A program made the position numbers and the translations under genes. From NCBI GenBank assembly GCA_045561735.1, contig JBJKXC010000027.1:62001-126000 (forward strand): 64,000 bases of DNA, written 5' to 3'. The notes under the pieces were generated by a model. The model had not been told where the DNA came from. It did not search any database and worked only from the letters and a program-made list of their open reading frames with translations. Positions 45,702-55,004 of this stretch are shown here, one piece after another (position 1 is the first letter of the stretch; the number at the start of each line of letters is the position of its first letter). Source of the stretch: UBA3537 sp045561735. Lineage in GTDB: Bacteria > Bacteroidota > Bacteroidia > Flavobacteriales > Flavobacteriaceae.

Positions 45702-45735
45702 TTGTTTTTTTAATGCATTAAAAACAATAGATTTG
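45702..45735 (+). promoter_or_regulatory. Promoter of the threonine operon
   Basis: TTG at 45702-45704 and the perfect -7 box TAGATTTG at 45728-45735 are 23 bases apart. The start of transcription should fall near 45740, about 12 bases before the leader ORF and about 190 before thrA, so the operon carries a long transcribed leader. Confidence 0.65.
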
Positions 45736-45751
45736 AATCTAATTTTAGGCT

Positions 45752-45871
45752 ATGCATTTAAGCAACAAGATAATACCTAAAGACATCTTAAATACCTTAT
45801 CCGTTTTTGGTATTACAGCCGCTATGACTGTGTCAACTGTTATTACCCCTTTGGGGTTCTTTATATCATAA
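45752..45871 (+). CDS. Candidate threonine operon leader peptide (39 residues)
   Basis: ATG at 45752, stop TAA at 45869-45871. The second half reads GITAAMTVSTVITPLG, with four Thr codons (22, 26, 29, 32) within 11 codons and Ile at 21 and 31; over the whole peptide 14 of 39 residues are Thr, Ile or Val. It lies between the operon promoter and thrA, in the same direction, with no homology to a catalytic family. The arrangement fits an attenuator leader controlled by charged tRNA-Thr and tRNA-Ile. An ordinary small membrane peptide is the alternative. Confidence 0.5.
   Translation: MHLSNKIIPKDILNTLSVFGITAAMTVSTVITPLGFFIS
45771..45815 (+). promoter_or_regulatory. Inverted repeat inside the leader ORF
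   Basis: TAATACC (45771-45777) pairs with GGTATTA (45809-45815); a second copy of AATACC at 45791-45796 can compete for the same right arm. Alternative pairings of this kind are what an attenuator leader needs, but no folding energies were computed. Confidence 0.3.
45845..45857 (+). terminator. Candidate attenuator hairpin overlapping the Thr/Pro codons
   Basis: ACCCC-TTT-GGGGT forms a five-pair GC-rich stem in an otherwise AT-rich leader and is followed by TCTTTATAT. It starts at the Thr-32 codon, so a ribosome stalled there would melt it. A weaker hairpin GTTGTT-TCA-AACAAC lies at 45891-45905, between the leader stop and thrA. Confidence 0.35.
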
Positions 45872-45931
45872 TTATCGTCATAATTTTAAAGTTGTTTCAA
45901 ACAACACCTATCTCTAATCAATTCATCAATA

Positions 45932-48382
45932 ATGAAAGTTTTAAAATTTGGAGGAAGTTCAGTCGGTTCTTCAGAAAACATCCAAAAAGTAACACAAATT
46001 GTCAAAGCCAAAGCTGAAAACACAGCTATTGTAGTCGTGGTTTCAGCAATTGGAGGCATTACCGATAAACTCATGGCGGCTTCCGATAAAGCCATACAGG
46101 GCAACTTGGCCTATAAGACAGATTTTGATGAAATTAAAAAACATCACATTGAAATCATGAATGGCTTGCTCTCTGGATCTTCATTAGAGAATACAAAAGA
46201 TCTAGTTTTAGAAAAATTAACTGAGCTTGAAATATTGTTAGAAGGAATTTATTTAGTCAATGAATTGTCCATTCAAACTACCGATAAACTTTTAAGCTTT
46301 GGAGAGTTGATCTCTTCATTGTTAATCTTTGAGTACATGCAGCAGCAAGAATTAAATGTACAGCTTAAAAACAGTCAAAATTTAATTGTCACTGATTCAA
46401 GTTTCACAAATGCTGCCGTTCAATTTGAAGAAACCAATGACAACATTAGAACTTATTTTAATAATAATTCTAAGATAATTACCATTTTACCTGGTTTTAT
46501 ATCAAAATCCGAATTGGGTGAAAACACAACCCTTGGCCGTGGCGGTTCGGATTATACAGCTGCCATTGTAGCAGCAGCACTGGAAGTTGAAGCCTTGGAA
46601 ATATGGACCGATGTAAGTGGTATGTACACAACCAATCCAAAACTGGTTAAACAGGCCAAACCTATCTCAAAATTATCTTATTTGGAAGCTATAGAGCTGT
46701 CACATTTTGGGGCAAAGGTTTTATACCCACCAACAGTATTACCTGTATTAAACAAAAACATTCCCATTCTAATAAAAAATACTTTAGCACCAGAAGAAGC
46801 GGGTACGCTTATTACGCAAAACGTTAACAATGGTTCCAACAATCCAATAAAAGGCATCAGCAATGTCAATGACATCTCATTATTGACATTGCAAGGCAAT
46901 GGAATGGTAGGCATTCCAGGATTTTCAAAACGTTTGTTTGAAACCTTTGCCAATGAAAAAATTAATATCATTATCACAACACAAGCCTCCTCTGAACACT
47001 CTATTTGTGTGGGTGTATCAGATAGCGATGCAATCCGCGCAAAACAAGCCATTGATAAAGAATTTGAAAATGAAATATCACTTTTAAAAATTGATCCTAT
47101 AGTTTCTGAGTCTCAACTTTCAATAGTAGCTGTTATTGGAGATAAAATGAAAAACCACCAAGGCATCAGCGGGAAAATGTTTAGCACCTTAGGAAAAAAC
47201 AATGTAAACATTCGCGCAATTGCGCAAGGCGCCTCTGAAAGAAATATCACGGCTGTTATTTCTAAAAATGATGTGAAAAAGGCGCTTAACTGCCTCCATG
47301 AATCGTTTTTTGAAGTCGAAACAAAACATTTAAATTTATTTATTGCTGGTGTTGGAAATGTTGGCAGCACCTTGTTAAGTCAAATACAACAACAGCAAGA
47401 TTATGTAAAAAATAACCTGAAATTAAAGCTAAAAGTTGTTGGGATTTGTAATTCTAAAAAAATGACATTTGATTCGGATGGCTTAGATTTGAATTCGTGG
47501 TCCAATGTACTTGAAACAGGCGCCTGCGTTTCTCCATTAGAATTTTTTGAAAGCGCAAAAAAAATGAATCTTAGAAACTCTGTTTTTGTAGACGTTACCG
47601 CGAATGCAAGCATAGCAAAAACATATGCGCATTACTTAAAAGAAAGTATTGCGGTTATTGCTTGTAATAAAATAGCCTGTTCGGGCACCCTTGATTATTA
47701 CCAAGAATTAAAGCAATTGTCCATTAAATACAATGCGCCGTTCTTGTTTGAGACCAATGTTGGTGCTGGACTTCCAGTGATTGATACACTTAACAATTTA
47801 GTAGCTTCTGGAGACCAAATTCAAGCAATTTATGCTGTTTTATCTGGAAGTTTGAATTTTATTTTTAACAATTATAAAGGATATGATAAATTCGCGAATA
47901 TTGTAAAACAAGCGCAGTTAGAAGGCTATACAGAACCCGATCCACGCATTGATTTAAGTGGTGTGGATGTCGCAAGAAAACTTTTAATTTTAGCCAGAGA
48001 ATCCGGGGTTTATATAGATATGGAAGCTATTGAGAACAGCTCTTTTCTGCCCAATGGTGCAATGGAAGCAGACAGTGTAAAAGAATTTTATACATTTATA
48101 GAATCGCAAGAAAGTGTTTTTAAAGCAATTTATGAAGACGCCAAAAACAACAATGCGCAGTTAAAATATGTAGCAGAATTTAAAGATGGGATAGCCAAAG
48201 TTGGACTGCAATCTATTGAAGAAGGCCACCCATTTTTTAACCTTGAAGGAAAAGATAATATTGTCATGTTTTATACGAGTCGTTATAAAGACCAACCTTT
48301 AATTGTAAAGGGCGCTGGCGCTGGCGCAGAAGTGACGGCCTCAGGGCTTTTTGCCGACATCATTAGAGCATCAACTATATAA
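45932..48382 (+). CDS. thrA: Bifunctional aspartate kinase / homoserine dehydrogenase
   Basis: 816 residues. Aspartate kinase (1-290): KFGGSSVGS, GFISKSELGENTTLGRGGSDYTAA. Two ACT domains (about 300-455) for feedback by threonine. Homoserine dehydrogenase (460-816): nucleotide motif AGVGNVGSTLL, then ETNVGAGLPVIDTL, SGSLNFIFN and the catalytic-lysine region EGYTEPDPRIDLSGVDVARK. It catalyses the first and third steps of the pathway. The stop is followed after two bases by thrB. Confidence 0.97.
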   Translation: MKVLKFGGSSVGSSENIQKVTQIVKAKAENTAIVVVVSAIGGITDKLMAASDKAIQGNLAYKTDFDEIKKHHIEIMNGLLSGSSLENTKDLVLEKLTELEILLEGIYLVNELSIQTTDKLLSFGELISSLLIFEYMQQQELNVQLKNSQNLIVTDSSFTNAAVQFEETNDNIRTYFNNNSKIITILPGFISKSELGENTTLGRGGSDYTAAIVAAALEVEALEIWTDVSGMYTTNPKLVKQAKPISKLSYLEAIELSHFGAKVLYPPTVLPVLNKNIPILIKNTLAPEEAGTLITQNVNNGSNNPIKGISNVNDISLLTLQGNGMVGIPGFSKRLFETFANEKINIIITTQASSEHSICVGVSDSDAIRAKQAIDKEFENEISLLKIDPIVSESQLSIVAVIGDKMKNHQGISGKMFSTLGKNNVNIRAIAQGASERNITAVISKNDVKKALNCLHESFFEVETKHLNLFIAGVGNVGSTLLSQIQQQQDYVKNNLKLKLKVVGICNSKKMTFDSDGLDLNSWSNVLETGACVSPLEFFESAKKMNLRNSVFVDVTANASIAKTYAHYLKESIAVIACNKIACSGTLDYYQELKQLSIKYNAPFLFETNVGAGLPVIDTLNNLVASGDQIQAIYAVLSGSLNFIFNNYKGYDKFANIVKQAQLEGYTEPDPRIDLSGVDVARKLLILARESGVYIDMEAIENSSFLPNGAMEADSVKEFYTFIESQESVFKAIYEDAKNNNAQLKYVAEFKDGIAKVGLQSIEEGHPFFNLEGKDNIVMFYTSRYKDQPLIVKGAGAGAEVTASGLFADIIRASTI

Positions 48383-48384
48383 AC

Positions 48385-49308
48385 ATGGAAACAATCAAAT
48401 TTTTTTCACCTGCTACAGTCGCCAATGTTGGATGTGGTTTTGACGTCTTAGGCTTCTGCTTGGACAAGGTTGGAGATGAAATGGTAGTAAAGAAATCACA
48501 GCGAAAAGGCATTTTTATTACCAAAATTGAAGGCTTTGAATTACCCTATGATGTTCATGAAAATGTGGCAGGTATATCTGCCCTTGCTATGTATGCTGAA
48601 CTGGATGTTGACTTTGGATTTGAAATCGAAATTTATAAACAAATAAAGCCTGGTAGTGGCATCGGAAGCAGCGCTGCTAGTGCTGTGGGCAGTGTCTTTG
48701 GAATGAATTATTTAATGGGGAATCCTTTCAGTAAAATTGAACTTATGAAATTTGCGATGAAAGGCGAAGCAGTTGCGAGTAAGAGTGAACATGCAGATAA
48801 CATTGCGCCCGCTGTTTTAGGCGGTTTTACGCTCGTCAAACAGAATAATCCTTTAGAAGTGATTCAACTACCCTCCCCCGGCGCATTACACGCAGTCATT
48901 GTACATCCTCAAATTGAAATTAAAACTGCTGACTCTAGAGCAGTATTGCCAAAAAATATACCCCTTTCAGACGCTGTTTCGCAATGGTCTAATGTGGGTA
49001 GTTTGGTGCATGCACTGCACACCTCCGATTATAATCTTATGGGCAAATCTCTAATTGATGTTGTCATTGAACCCCATCGAAGTAAACTGATCCCAAACTT
49101 TAACAGTTTGCGAAAAATAAGTTTAGAAAACGGTGCATTGGGATGCTCAATTTCAGGCTCCGGCCCATCTCTATTTAGTTTATGCAAGGGGTTAGAAAAT
49201 GCTAAAAAAGTTGAAGCCAATCAACGCGCGCTTATGGCCAATACCGATATTCCTTTTGAGACCCATGTTTCAATTATTAATAAAGAAGGTATTAAAATTT
49301 TGTCCTAA
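48385..49308 (+). CDS. thrB: Homoserine kinase
   Basis: 307 residues of the GHMP kinase family: PATVANVGCGFDVLG at the N-terminus, the phosphate loop PGSGIGSSAASAVG and the C-terminal GCSISGSGPSLFSL. It phosphorylates homoserine for ThrC. It is tightly placed between thrA and thrC. Confidence 0.96.
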   Translation: METIKFFSPATVANVGCGFDVLGFCLDKVGDEMVVKKSQRKGIFITKIEGFELPYDVHENVAGISALAMYAELDVDFGFEIEIYKQIKPGSGIGSSAASAVGSVFGMNYLMGNPFSKIELMKFAMKGEAVASKSEHADNIAPAVLGGFTLVKQNNPLEVIQLPSPGALHAVIVHPQIEIKTADSRAVLPKNIPLSDAVSQWSNVGSLVHALHTSDYNLMGKSLIDVVIEPHRSKLIPNFNSLRKISLENGALGCSISGSGPSLFSLCKGLENAKKVEANQRALMANTDIPFETHVSIINKEGIKILS

Positions 49309-49314
49309 AAATTC

Positions 49315-50610
49315 ATGCAATATTACAGTCTAAATAAAAAAGCGCCAAAGACCTCATTTGAAATAGCGGTTCGAAAAGGATTAGCACCAGATAAAGGACT
49401 TTATTTTCCTGAAAAAATAACACCCTTAGACTCTTCTTTTCTGGAGAATTTAGATCAATTATCAAATATAGAAATTGCTTTTCATGCCATAAAACAGTTT
49501 GTTGGTTCAGAAATTCCTGAATCAGAATTAAAAACCATAATCAAAGAAACACTAAACTTTGAATTCCCTATTGTTTCTATTGAAGATAACATTTCAACAC
49601 TTGAACTTTTCCATGGGCCTACCATGGCTTTCAAAGACGTTGGCGCCCGATTTATGGCGCGCTGTCTTGGATATTTTAATAAAAATAATAACAAAGAAGT
49701 AACCGTATTAGTGGCAACATCTGGAGATACTGGAGGAGCCGTTGCAAACGGTTTTTTAGGAGTAAAAGGGGTCAAAGTTGTTATTTTATACCCTAGAGGT
49801 AAGGTCAGTAATGTACAAGAACAGCAACTTACAACACTAGGACAAAACATTACAACTTTTGAAGTTGAAGGCACTTTTGACGATTGCCAGGACATGGTAA
49901 AAAAAGCTTTTGTAGACAGTGATTTAACCACAAAAAAAGAATTAACTTCTGCGAATTCTATCAATGTCGCACGTTGGTTGCCGCAGATGTTTTACTTTAT
50001 GTTTGCCTACAAACAACTCAAGCAATACAATAAACCCTTAGTTTTTTCTGTACCTAGCGGGAACTTCGGAAATATTTGTGCTGGGATGGTGGCCCAAAAA
50101 TTGGGATTACCCTTTCCTCATTTTATAGCCTCAAATAATGAAAATGATGTCGTTACACGCTATTTGTCTTCAAATAAATATACGCCTTTAGCAACGATTC
50201 AAACAATTAGCAATGCCATGGATGTGGGCAATCCAAGTAATTTTATTAGGATCCAAGCACTTCACAACAATGATTTTCAGGCACTCAAGTCCAATTTATC
50301 GGGTTACCGGTTTTCTGATGAAGAAACTCGAGAAGCCATTGATTCCATTTATAAATCGACCGGATATATTACAGACCCACATGGCGCTGTTGGCTATTTG
50401 GGCTGCCATCACTATTTAAAATTTAACCCAGACGTACACACCGTTTTTTTAGAAACTGCACATCCAACAAAATTTTTAGATGTCGTTCAACCCCTTGTTC
50501 CTGAAGTTATTAAATTACCACCTCAAATCAAAGCTGTCATGGGGCGCCCAAAAAATACCAAATCCATTGTAAATTACGCAGATTTCAAAGCAAATTTATT
50601 AGCCTTATGA
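49315..50610 (+). CDS. thrC: Threonine synthase
   Basis: 431 residues, PLP fold-type II. The lysine is in HGPTMAFKDVGARF, the phosphate loop region in ATSGDTGGAVANGF and the substrate region in VPSGNFGNICAG. The N-terminus YYSLNKKAPKTSFEIAVRKG is typical of the E. coli-like class. It completes the operon that supplies threonine for protein synthesis and for IlvA. Confidence 0.97.
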   Translation: MQYYSLNKKAPKTSFEIAVRKGLAPDKGLYFPEKITPLDSSFLENLDQLSNIEIAFHAIKQFVGSEIPESELKTIIKETLNFEFPIVSIEDNISTLELFHGPTMAFKDVGARFMARCLGYFNKNNNKEVTVLVATSGDTGGAVANGFLGVKGVKVVILYPRGKVSNVQEQQLTTLGQNITTFEVEGTFDDCQDMVKKAFVDSDLTTKKELTSANSINVARWLPQMFYFMFAYKQLKQYNKPLVFSVPSGNFGNICAGMVAQKLGLPFPHFIASNNENDVVTRYLSSNKYTPLATIQTISNAMDVGNPSNFIRIQALHNNDFQALKSNLSGYRFSDEETREAIDSIYKSTGYITDPHGAVGYLGCHHYLKFNPDVHTVFLETAHPTKFLDVVQPLVPEVIKLPPQIKAVMGRPKNTKSIVNYADFKANLLAL

Positions 50611-50662
50611 GTATCAAATAGATTCTAAATTTACTTAAATTAGCAATCTATTATTAATACTT

Positions 50663-51745
50663 ATGAAACAAACTGCCCTCCACAAAATACACAAGGCTTT
50701 AGGCGCAAAGATGGTTCCTTTTGCTGGTTATGAAATGCCTGTTCAATACGATGGTGTTAATGTAGAACATCTTGCCGTCAGAAATTCGATAGGTGTTTTT
50801 GACGTCTCCCACATGGGAGAGTTTTTAATCGAAGGTCCAAACGCCTTAGATCTTGTGCAATCGGTATGTTCCAACGACGCTGCACGTTTGGATATTGGAC
50901 AAGCACAGTACAGTTGTTTTCCCAATTCGAATGGTGGAATTGTCGATGATTTAATTGTTTACAGACTTGAGGAAGCAGCCTATCTTATGGTGGTCAATGC
51001 GAGTAATATTGAAAAAGATTGGAATTGGATACAATCCAAAAACCTAGAGAACGTAAAAATGAAAAACATAAGCGATGACTATTCGCTTTTGGCCATTCAG
51101 GGCCCAGGAGTAGTTCAGGCCATGCAGCCGCTTTCAAATTTGGATTTAAGCGCAATAAAATTCTATCATTTTAAAGTAGGTGATTTTGCAGGTATCGATG
51201 GAGTTATCATCTCTGCAACAGGTTATACCGGCAGTGGTGGATTTGAAATATATTGTAAGAATAAAGATGTAAAACATATTTGGAATTCCATTTTTGAAGC
51301 TGGAAATTCATTTGGAATCAAACCCATTGGATTGGCTGCACGTGACACTTTGCGCCTTGAAATGGGGTATTGCTTGTATGGAAATGATATTCACGACAAA
51401 ACCTCCCCCATTGAAGCTGGTTTGGGATGGATTACAAAATTCTCAAAAACCTTTACAAATTCCGAAAACCTTCAAAAACAATCAAAAGAAGGCGTCAACC
51501 AAAAATTGATAGGATTTGAGCTTCTCGAGCGTGGTATTCCAAGAAAAGGTTATGAAATCATTGATACCAACGAATTGACAATTGGAGAAGTGACCTCGGG
51601 TACCATGTCACCTTCTTTAGGAAAAGGAATCGGCATGGGCTATGTAAAAACTAATCATACTGCGGTTGGAACACCAATTGGTGTTAAAATTCGAAAAAAA
51701 ATTGTTGCAGCCGTTGTTGTTAATACACCTTTTTACAAACCCTAA
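50663..51745 (+). CDS. gcvT: Glycine cleavage T protein (aminomethyltransferase)
   Basis: 360 residues. GYEMPVQYDGVNVEHLAVR, FDVSHMGEF, the folate and catalytic Asp region CLYGNDI and EAGLGWITKF are family hallmarks. It transfers the aminomethyl carbon to tetrahydrofolate with P and L proteins. Those partners are not in the window. The 52-base gap upstream is too short for a glycine riboswitch. Confidence 0.96.
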   Translation: MKQTALHKIHKALGAKMVPFAGYEMPVQYDGVNVEHLAVRNSIGVFDVSHMGEFLIEGPNALDLVQSVCSNDAARLDIGQAQYSCFPNSNGGIVDDLIVYRLEEAAYLMVVNASNIEKDWNWIQSKNLENVKMKNISDDYSLLAIQGPGVVQAMQPLSNLDLSAIKFYHFKVGDFAGIDGVIISATGYTGSGGFEIYCKNKDVKHIWNSIFEAGNSFGIKPIGLAARDTLRLEMGYCLYGNDIHDKTSPIEAGLGWITKFSKTFTNSENLQKQSKEGVNQKLIGFELLERGIPRKGYEIIDTNELTIGEVTSGTMSPSLGKGIGMGYVKTNHTAVGTPIGVKIRKKIVAAVVVNTPFYKP

Positions 51746-51754
51746 AATGAGGAA

Positions 51755-52588
51755 ATGAAAGCTAAAAAACAATGTATTCTGATATTGGGTGCAAGTGGAT
51801 TTTTAGGCCATTTCATTTATAAAGAATTAGCCCCATATTATAAAACATTTGGAACTTACTATACCGATAGTAAAAACTTTAAATCCAATAAACATTTCTA
51901 CAAATACAGCCTTGAATCGGATGATATCGTCAGTCTCATTGAATCTTTAAAGCCATCTCTGATAATTTCAGCCCTCAAAGGTCCATTTCCATCACAAGTC
52001 TTAGCCCATCGTCACATTTATGAACATTTAAAAGATCAGTCAAAAATCAAAATTATATTTTTGTCCTCTGCTAATGTTTTTGACGCTTACAGCAAGTATC
52101 CAAGTTATGAAAATGATACAAGGCTTAGCAACAGCATTTACGGACATCTGAAAATTCGGATTGAACACCAGCTTCAAAAACTTCCAAAACGACAATGGGC
52201 TATTCTTAGACTTCCAATGGTTTTTGGCTTAAAATCTCATCGCATTCAGGAAATTAAACAACTGCATCAATTGGAGGTTCCTGTTGAATTATTTCCTAAC
52301 CTTGTTATGAATGTATGTTCCGCGGACAGAATGACGCGACAGTTGCATTATATTGTCAATAGAAATAAATATGGGATTTTTCATTGTGGCAGCACCGACT
52401 TGGTACATCACCAAGATTTTTTCAAGGATTTAAATAGGTATTTGGGAATTAAAACCGCTAAATATAAATTCGTTTATACCACTAATGATGAACGCTATCT
52501 TGCTGTATTGCCAAAATACAATGCATTGCCAAAGTATTTGCAATTTAAATGCCAAGATGTCTTGGACGAGCTTTTTAAAACCCCTTAA
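51755..52588 (+). CDS. NAD-dependent epimerase / RmlD-like reductase
   Basis: 277 residues. An extended SDR fold with LGASGFLGHFIYKEL for NAD(P) binding and a YGHLKIRIE segment that supplies the Tyr-x-x-x-Lys pair. It is close to dTDP-4-dehydrorhamnose reductase-like (SDR_a) proteins, but substrate residues were not assigned. It follows gcvT by 9 bases, an odd partnership that may only reflect co-transcription. Confidence 0.75.
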   Translation: MKAKKQCILILGASGFLGHFIYKELAPYYKTFGTYYTDSKNFKSNKHFYKYSLESDDIVSLIESLKPSLIISALKGPFPSQVLAHRHIYEHLKDQSKIKIIFLSSANVFDAYSKYPSYENDTRLSNSIYGHLKIRIEHQLQKLPKRQWAILRLPMVFGLKSHRIQEIKQLHQLEVPVELFPNLVMNVCSADRMTRQLHYIVNRNKYGIFHCGSTDLVHHQDFFKDLNRYLGIKTAKYKFVYTTNDERYLAVLPKYNALPKYLQFKCQDVLDELFKTP

Positions 52589-52600
52589 TAATTTAAAACT

Positions 52601-52631
52601 TTGTTTCCTTTAAATGATATTGATATTTTTG
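52601..52631 (+). promoter_or_regulatory. Promoter of the yebC gene
   Basis: TTG (52601-52603), 20-base spacer, TATTTTTG (52624-52631): a complete consensus promoter 20 bases before the ATG. Confidence 0.75.
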
Positions 52632-52651
52632 TGACTCAATAAATAACAAAC

Positions 52652-53365
52652 ATGGGAAGAGCATTTGAATTCAGAAAAGCTAGAAAAATGAAGCGTTGGT
52701 CGGCAATGAGTAAGGCGTTTACTCGAATTGGAAAAGACATTGTCATGGCTGTTAAAGAAGGTGGTGGTGATCCTGAGAACAATTCGAGATTGCGTGCTGT
52801 CATTCAAAATGCTAAATCTGTAAATATGCCTAAAGATAATATCGAACGTGCAATTAAAAGGGCTAGCGATAAGAGTCAAGGCGATTTTAAGGAAGTTTTA
52901 TTTGAAGGTTATGGACCCCATGGTATTGCGATTTTGGTAGAAACTGCTACTGACAACAACACCAGAACTGTTGCAAATGTTCGCAGTTATTTTAACAAAT
53001 GTGACGGGAATTTAGGAACTTCAGGGTCGGTCGTTTTTATGTTTGATCACAGCTGTAATTTTAGAATCAATGCGGAGGGATTAGACCCAGAAGAGATTGA
53101 ATTGGAATTCATTGATTATGGTGCTGAAGAAGTGTTTTTGGATGAAGATGGTATATTGATTTATGCTCCATTTGAATCTTTTGGTGCCATTCAATCGGAA
53201 CTAGAAGCTAGAGGCATCGAAATATTATCCTCAGAATTTGAACGCATTCCTCAAACTACAAAAGCATTGAAGGAAGCACAAGTGGCAGATGTCGAAAAAC
53301 TATTGGAAAAAATTGAAGCAGACGATGATGTTCAAAATGTTTACCACTCCATGGTAGAGGTTTAA
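52652..53365 (+). CDS. yebC: YebC/PmpR family protein
   Basis: 237 residues with MGRAFEFRKARKMKRWSAMS, NMPKDNIERAIKRAS and EGYGPHGIAILVE, the three blocks of the TACO1/YebC family. The proteins act as DNA-binding regulators or, as shown more recently, as ribosome-associated factors for polyproline stalling. Co-occurrence with efp in the window is only distant. The 3' end overlaps the next gene by four bases in convergent orientation. Confidence 0.94.
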   Translation: MGRAFEFRKARKMKRWSAMSKAFTRIGKDIVMAVKEGGGDPENNSRLRAVIQNAKSVNMPKDNIERAIKRASDKSQGDFKEVLFEGYGPHGIAILVETATDNNTRTVANVRSYFNKCDGNLGTSGSVVFMFDHSCNFRINAEGLDPEEIELEFIDYGAEEVFLDEDGILIYAPFESFGAIQSELEARGIEILSSEFERIPQTTKALKEAQVADVEKLLEKIEADDDVQNVYHSMVEV

Positions 53366-53898
53366 GAATACTCTGGAATTTTACCCACGACTCCTTCAAA
53401 AAAGCCACGCATTAGCTTAAAATCCGCTTTAATATCACCCGTTGGGTAAAAGGGCTCGGAAAATCTATTTTCTTTATTTTTAAAATCTAGTGTAAACATC
53501 ACGATGGGCACATTTGCTTTTTTGGCAATATAGTAAAAACCTGTTTTCCATTGTTCAACTTTCTTTCGAGTGCCTTCTGGCGCAATGGCCATTCTAAATA
53601 CGTCTCGATTTTCAAAAAGTCTGGCAATGGCATCTACTTGTCTTTCATTACCTTTTCTGGTTACAGCAGCACCACCTAAAGCCCTAAATATCCAACCCGT
53701 CAGCGGATTGAAAAGAGATTTCTTTGCGACAAAATTAGCTTTAACGCCAATTACTGAGCGTAATAATACGCCAATATAAAAGTCATGCCAACTGGTGTGT
53801 GGAACTGCAATGATGACAGCTTTTCTAACACTTTGAAAATCTTTAAATCCAGTGACTTTCCAACCTAATATTTTACGGTATATAAATTTTGAAAGCAT
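53362..53898 (-). CDS. 1-acylglycerol-3-phosphate acyltransferase-like protein
   Basis: 178 residues, short for PlsC. The HX4D motif is PHTSWHD, followed by GGAAVTRKG and the IAPEGTRKK motif. Related short acyltransferases in flavobacteria act on lyso-phospholipids or unknown acceptors. It follows kdnB by 7 bases on the minus strand, so it may be a component of the same envelope unit. Confidence 0.82.
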   Translation of the reverse strand: MLSKFIYRKILGWKVTGFKDFQSVRKAVIIAVPHTSWHDFYIGVLLRSVIGVKANFVAKKSLFNPLTGWIFRALGGAAVTRKGNERQVDAIARLFENRDVFRMAIAPEGTRKKVEQWKTGFYYIAKKANVPIVMFTLDFKNKENRFSEPFYPTGDIKADFKLMRGFFEGVVGKIPEYS

Positions 53899-53905
53899 AG
53901 TGATA

Positions 53906-54985
53906 TTACATTTTCTTGTACAAGGCTTTGAGCAATGTTTTATCTATTCTATTTTTCCAGTGCTCACCAATTGCATTTTCCCACAAAGGTTCGAGCTTTA
54001 ATGCAATATCGATTAATGAGTCAAATTGTAAATCGGTCAAATCTTTACAAATTCCCTCGGGTAAAACGATTTTATGTCTCTTCATCATCTCTCTAAAAAT
54101 GAGTACATCGTTTGGATAGAATTCCTCTAACTGATTAAAAACAATACAATTACCGATGCCGTGTCTAACTCCTAAGACAAAAGATAAGCCATAACTAAGT
54201 GCATGAGCCACTCCTACTTGAGAGTAGGCTATACTCATACCGCCATGCCAGGAAGCCATCATTAATTTATTTTGCTTTTCCTCTTGTTCAAGATCTCCTA
54301 AAAACACCTCTTTGCAAAGAGCATAGGCTATATTACCATAACTTTTACTGAAGTCATTTATAAAACGTCCATTAAGAGATTCCACACAATGTATAAAACA
54401 ATCCATACCAGTATAAAACCATTGGTCTTTTAAAACACCTTCAGTGAGCTCTGGATCTAATATGACCTGATCAAAAGGGGTGAAATCACTGTTGATCCCT
54501 AATTTCATTTTTGAGCCATTTAAAACAGTTGTTCTTGACACTTCAGCACCGGTGCCAGATATGGTGGGAATTCCAACATGAAATACAGCAGGATTTTTAA
54601 TTAAATCCCAGCCCTGGTAATCTTCACTAGAGCCAAAGTTTGTAAGCATTAAAGCGACTGCTTTAGCCAAGTCCATAACAGAACCACCACCAATTCCAAT
54701 TATTCCAGAAGGAATAGATTTGGTATTTAAAATGATCTGTTCAACCATCTCGTCAACTTGAGATGTTTTAGGTTCTTCTTCACTTGAAATAAAAATAATA
54801 TAATCGTAATATGCTAAGGAAATCTTTGACAGTAGATTTTCATTTTCCTTGAAAACATCGTCAATCAAATAAATAAAGGGGGCCAACTCATTTTGACGTT
54901 TTGGAGCAATAATTTCATCAATTTGACTGAAACTACCACGTCCAAAGACGACATTTGATACCATGGGAAAGTTTTTAAAATTCAT
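53906..54985 (-). CDS. kdnB: Iron-containing alcohol dehydrogenase, KdnB-like (Kdo 8-oxidase)
   Basis: 359 residues. The NAD-binding motif GIGGGSVMDLAKA and the iron ligands are visible: Asp and His in TGMDCFIHCVESL, His in GVAHALSYG and His in GVRHGIGNC. Among type III alcohol dehydrogenases this sequence, next to kdsB, resembles KdnB, which oxidises C8 of Kdo before the transaminase KdnA makes 8-amino-3,8-dideoxy-Kdo. KdnA is not in the window. The specific assignment is an inference from adjacency and overall similarity. Confidence 0.7.
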   Translation of the reverse strand: MNFKNFPMVSNVVFGRGSFSQIDEIIAPKRQNELAPFIYLIDDVFKENENLLSKISLAYYDYIIFISSEEEPKTSQVDEMVEQIILNTKSIPSGIIGIGGGSVMDLAKAVALMLTNFGSSEDYQGWDLIKNPAVFHVGIPTISGTGAEVSRTTVLNGSKMKLGINSDFTPFDQVILDPELTEGVLKDQWFYTGMDCFIHCVESLNGRFINDFSKSYGNIAYALCKEVFLGDLEQEEKQNKLMMASWHGGMSIAYSQVGVAHALSYGLSFVLGVRHGIGNCIVFNQLEEFYPNDVLIFREMMKRHKIVLPEGICKDLTDLQFDSLIDIALKLEPLWENAIGEHWKNRIDKTLLKALYKKM

Positions 54986-55004
54986 ATGTGGTTTAAGTTG
55001 AATT

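Noticed and set aside
50611..50662. Possible glycine riboswitch before gcvT
   Set aside because: The gap is only 52 bases and shows no conserved riboswitch core.
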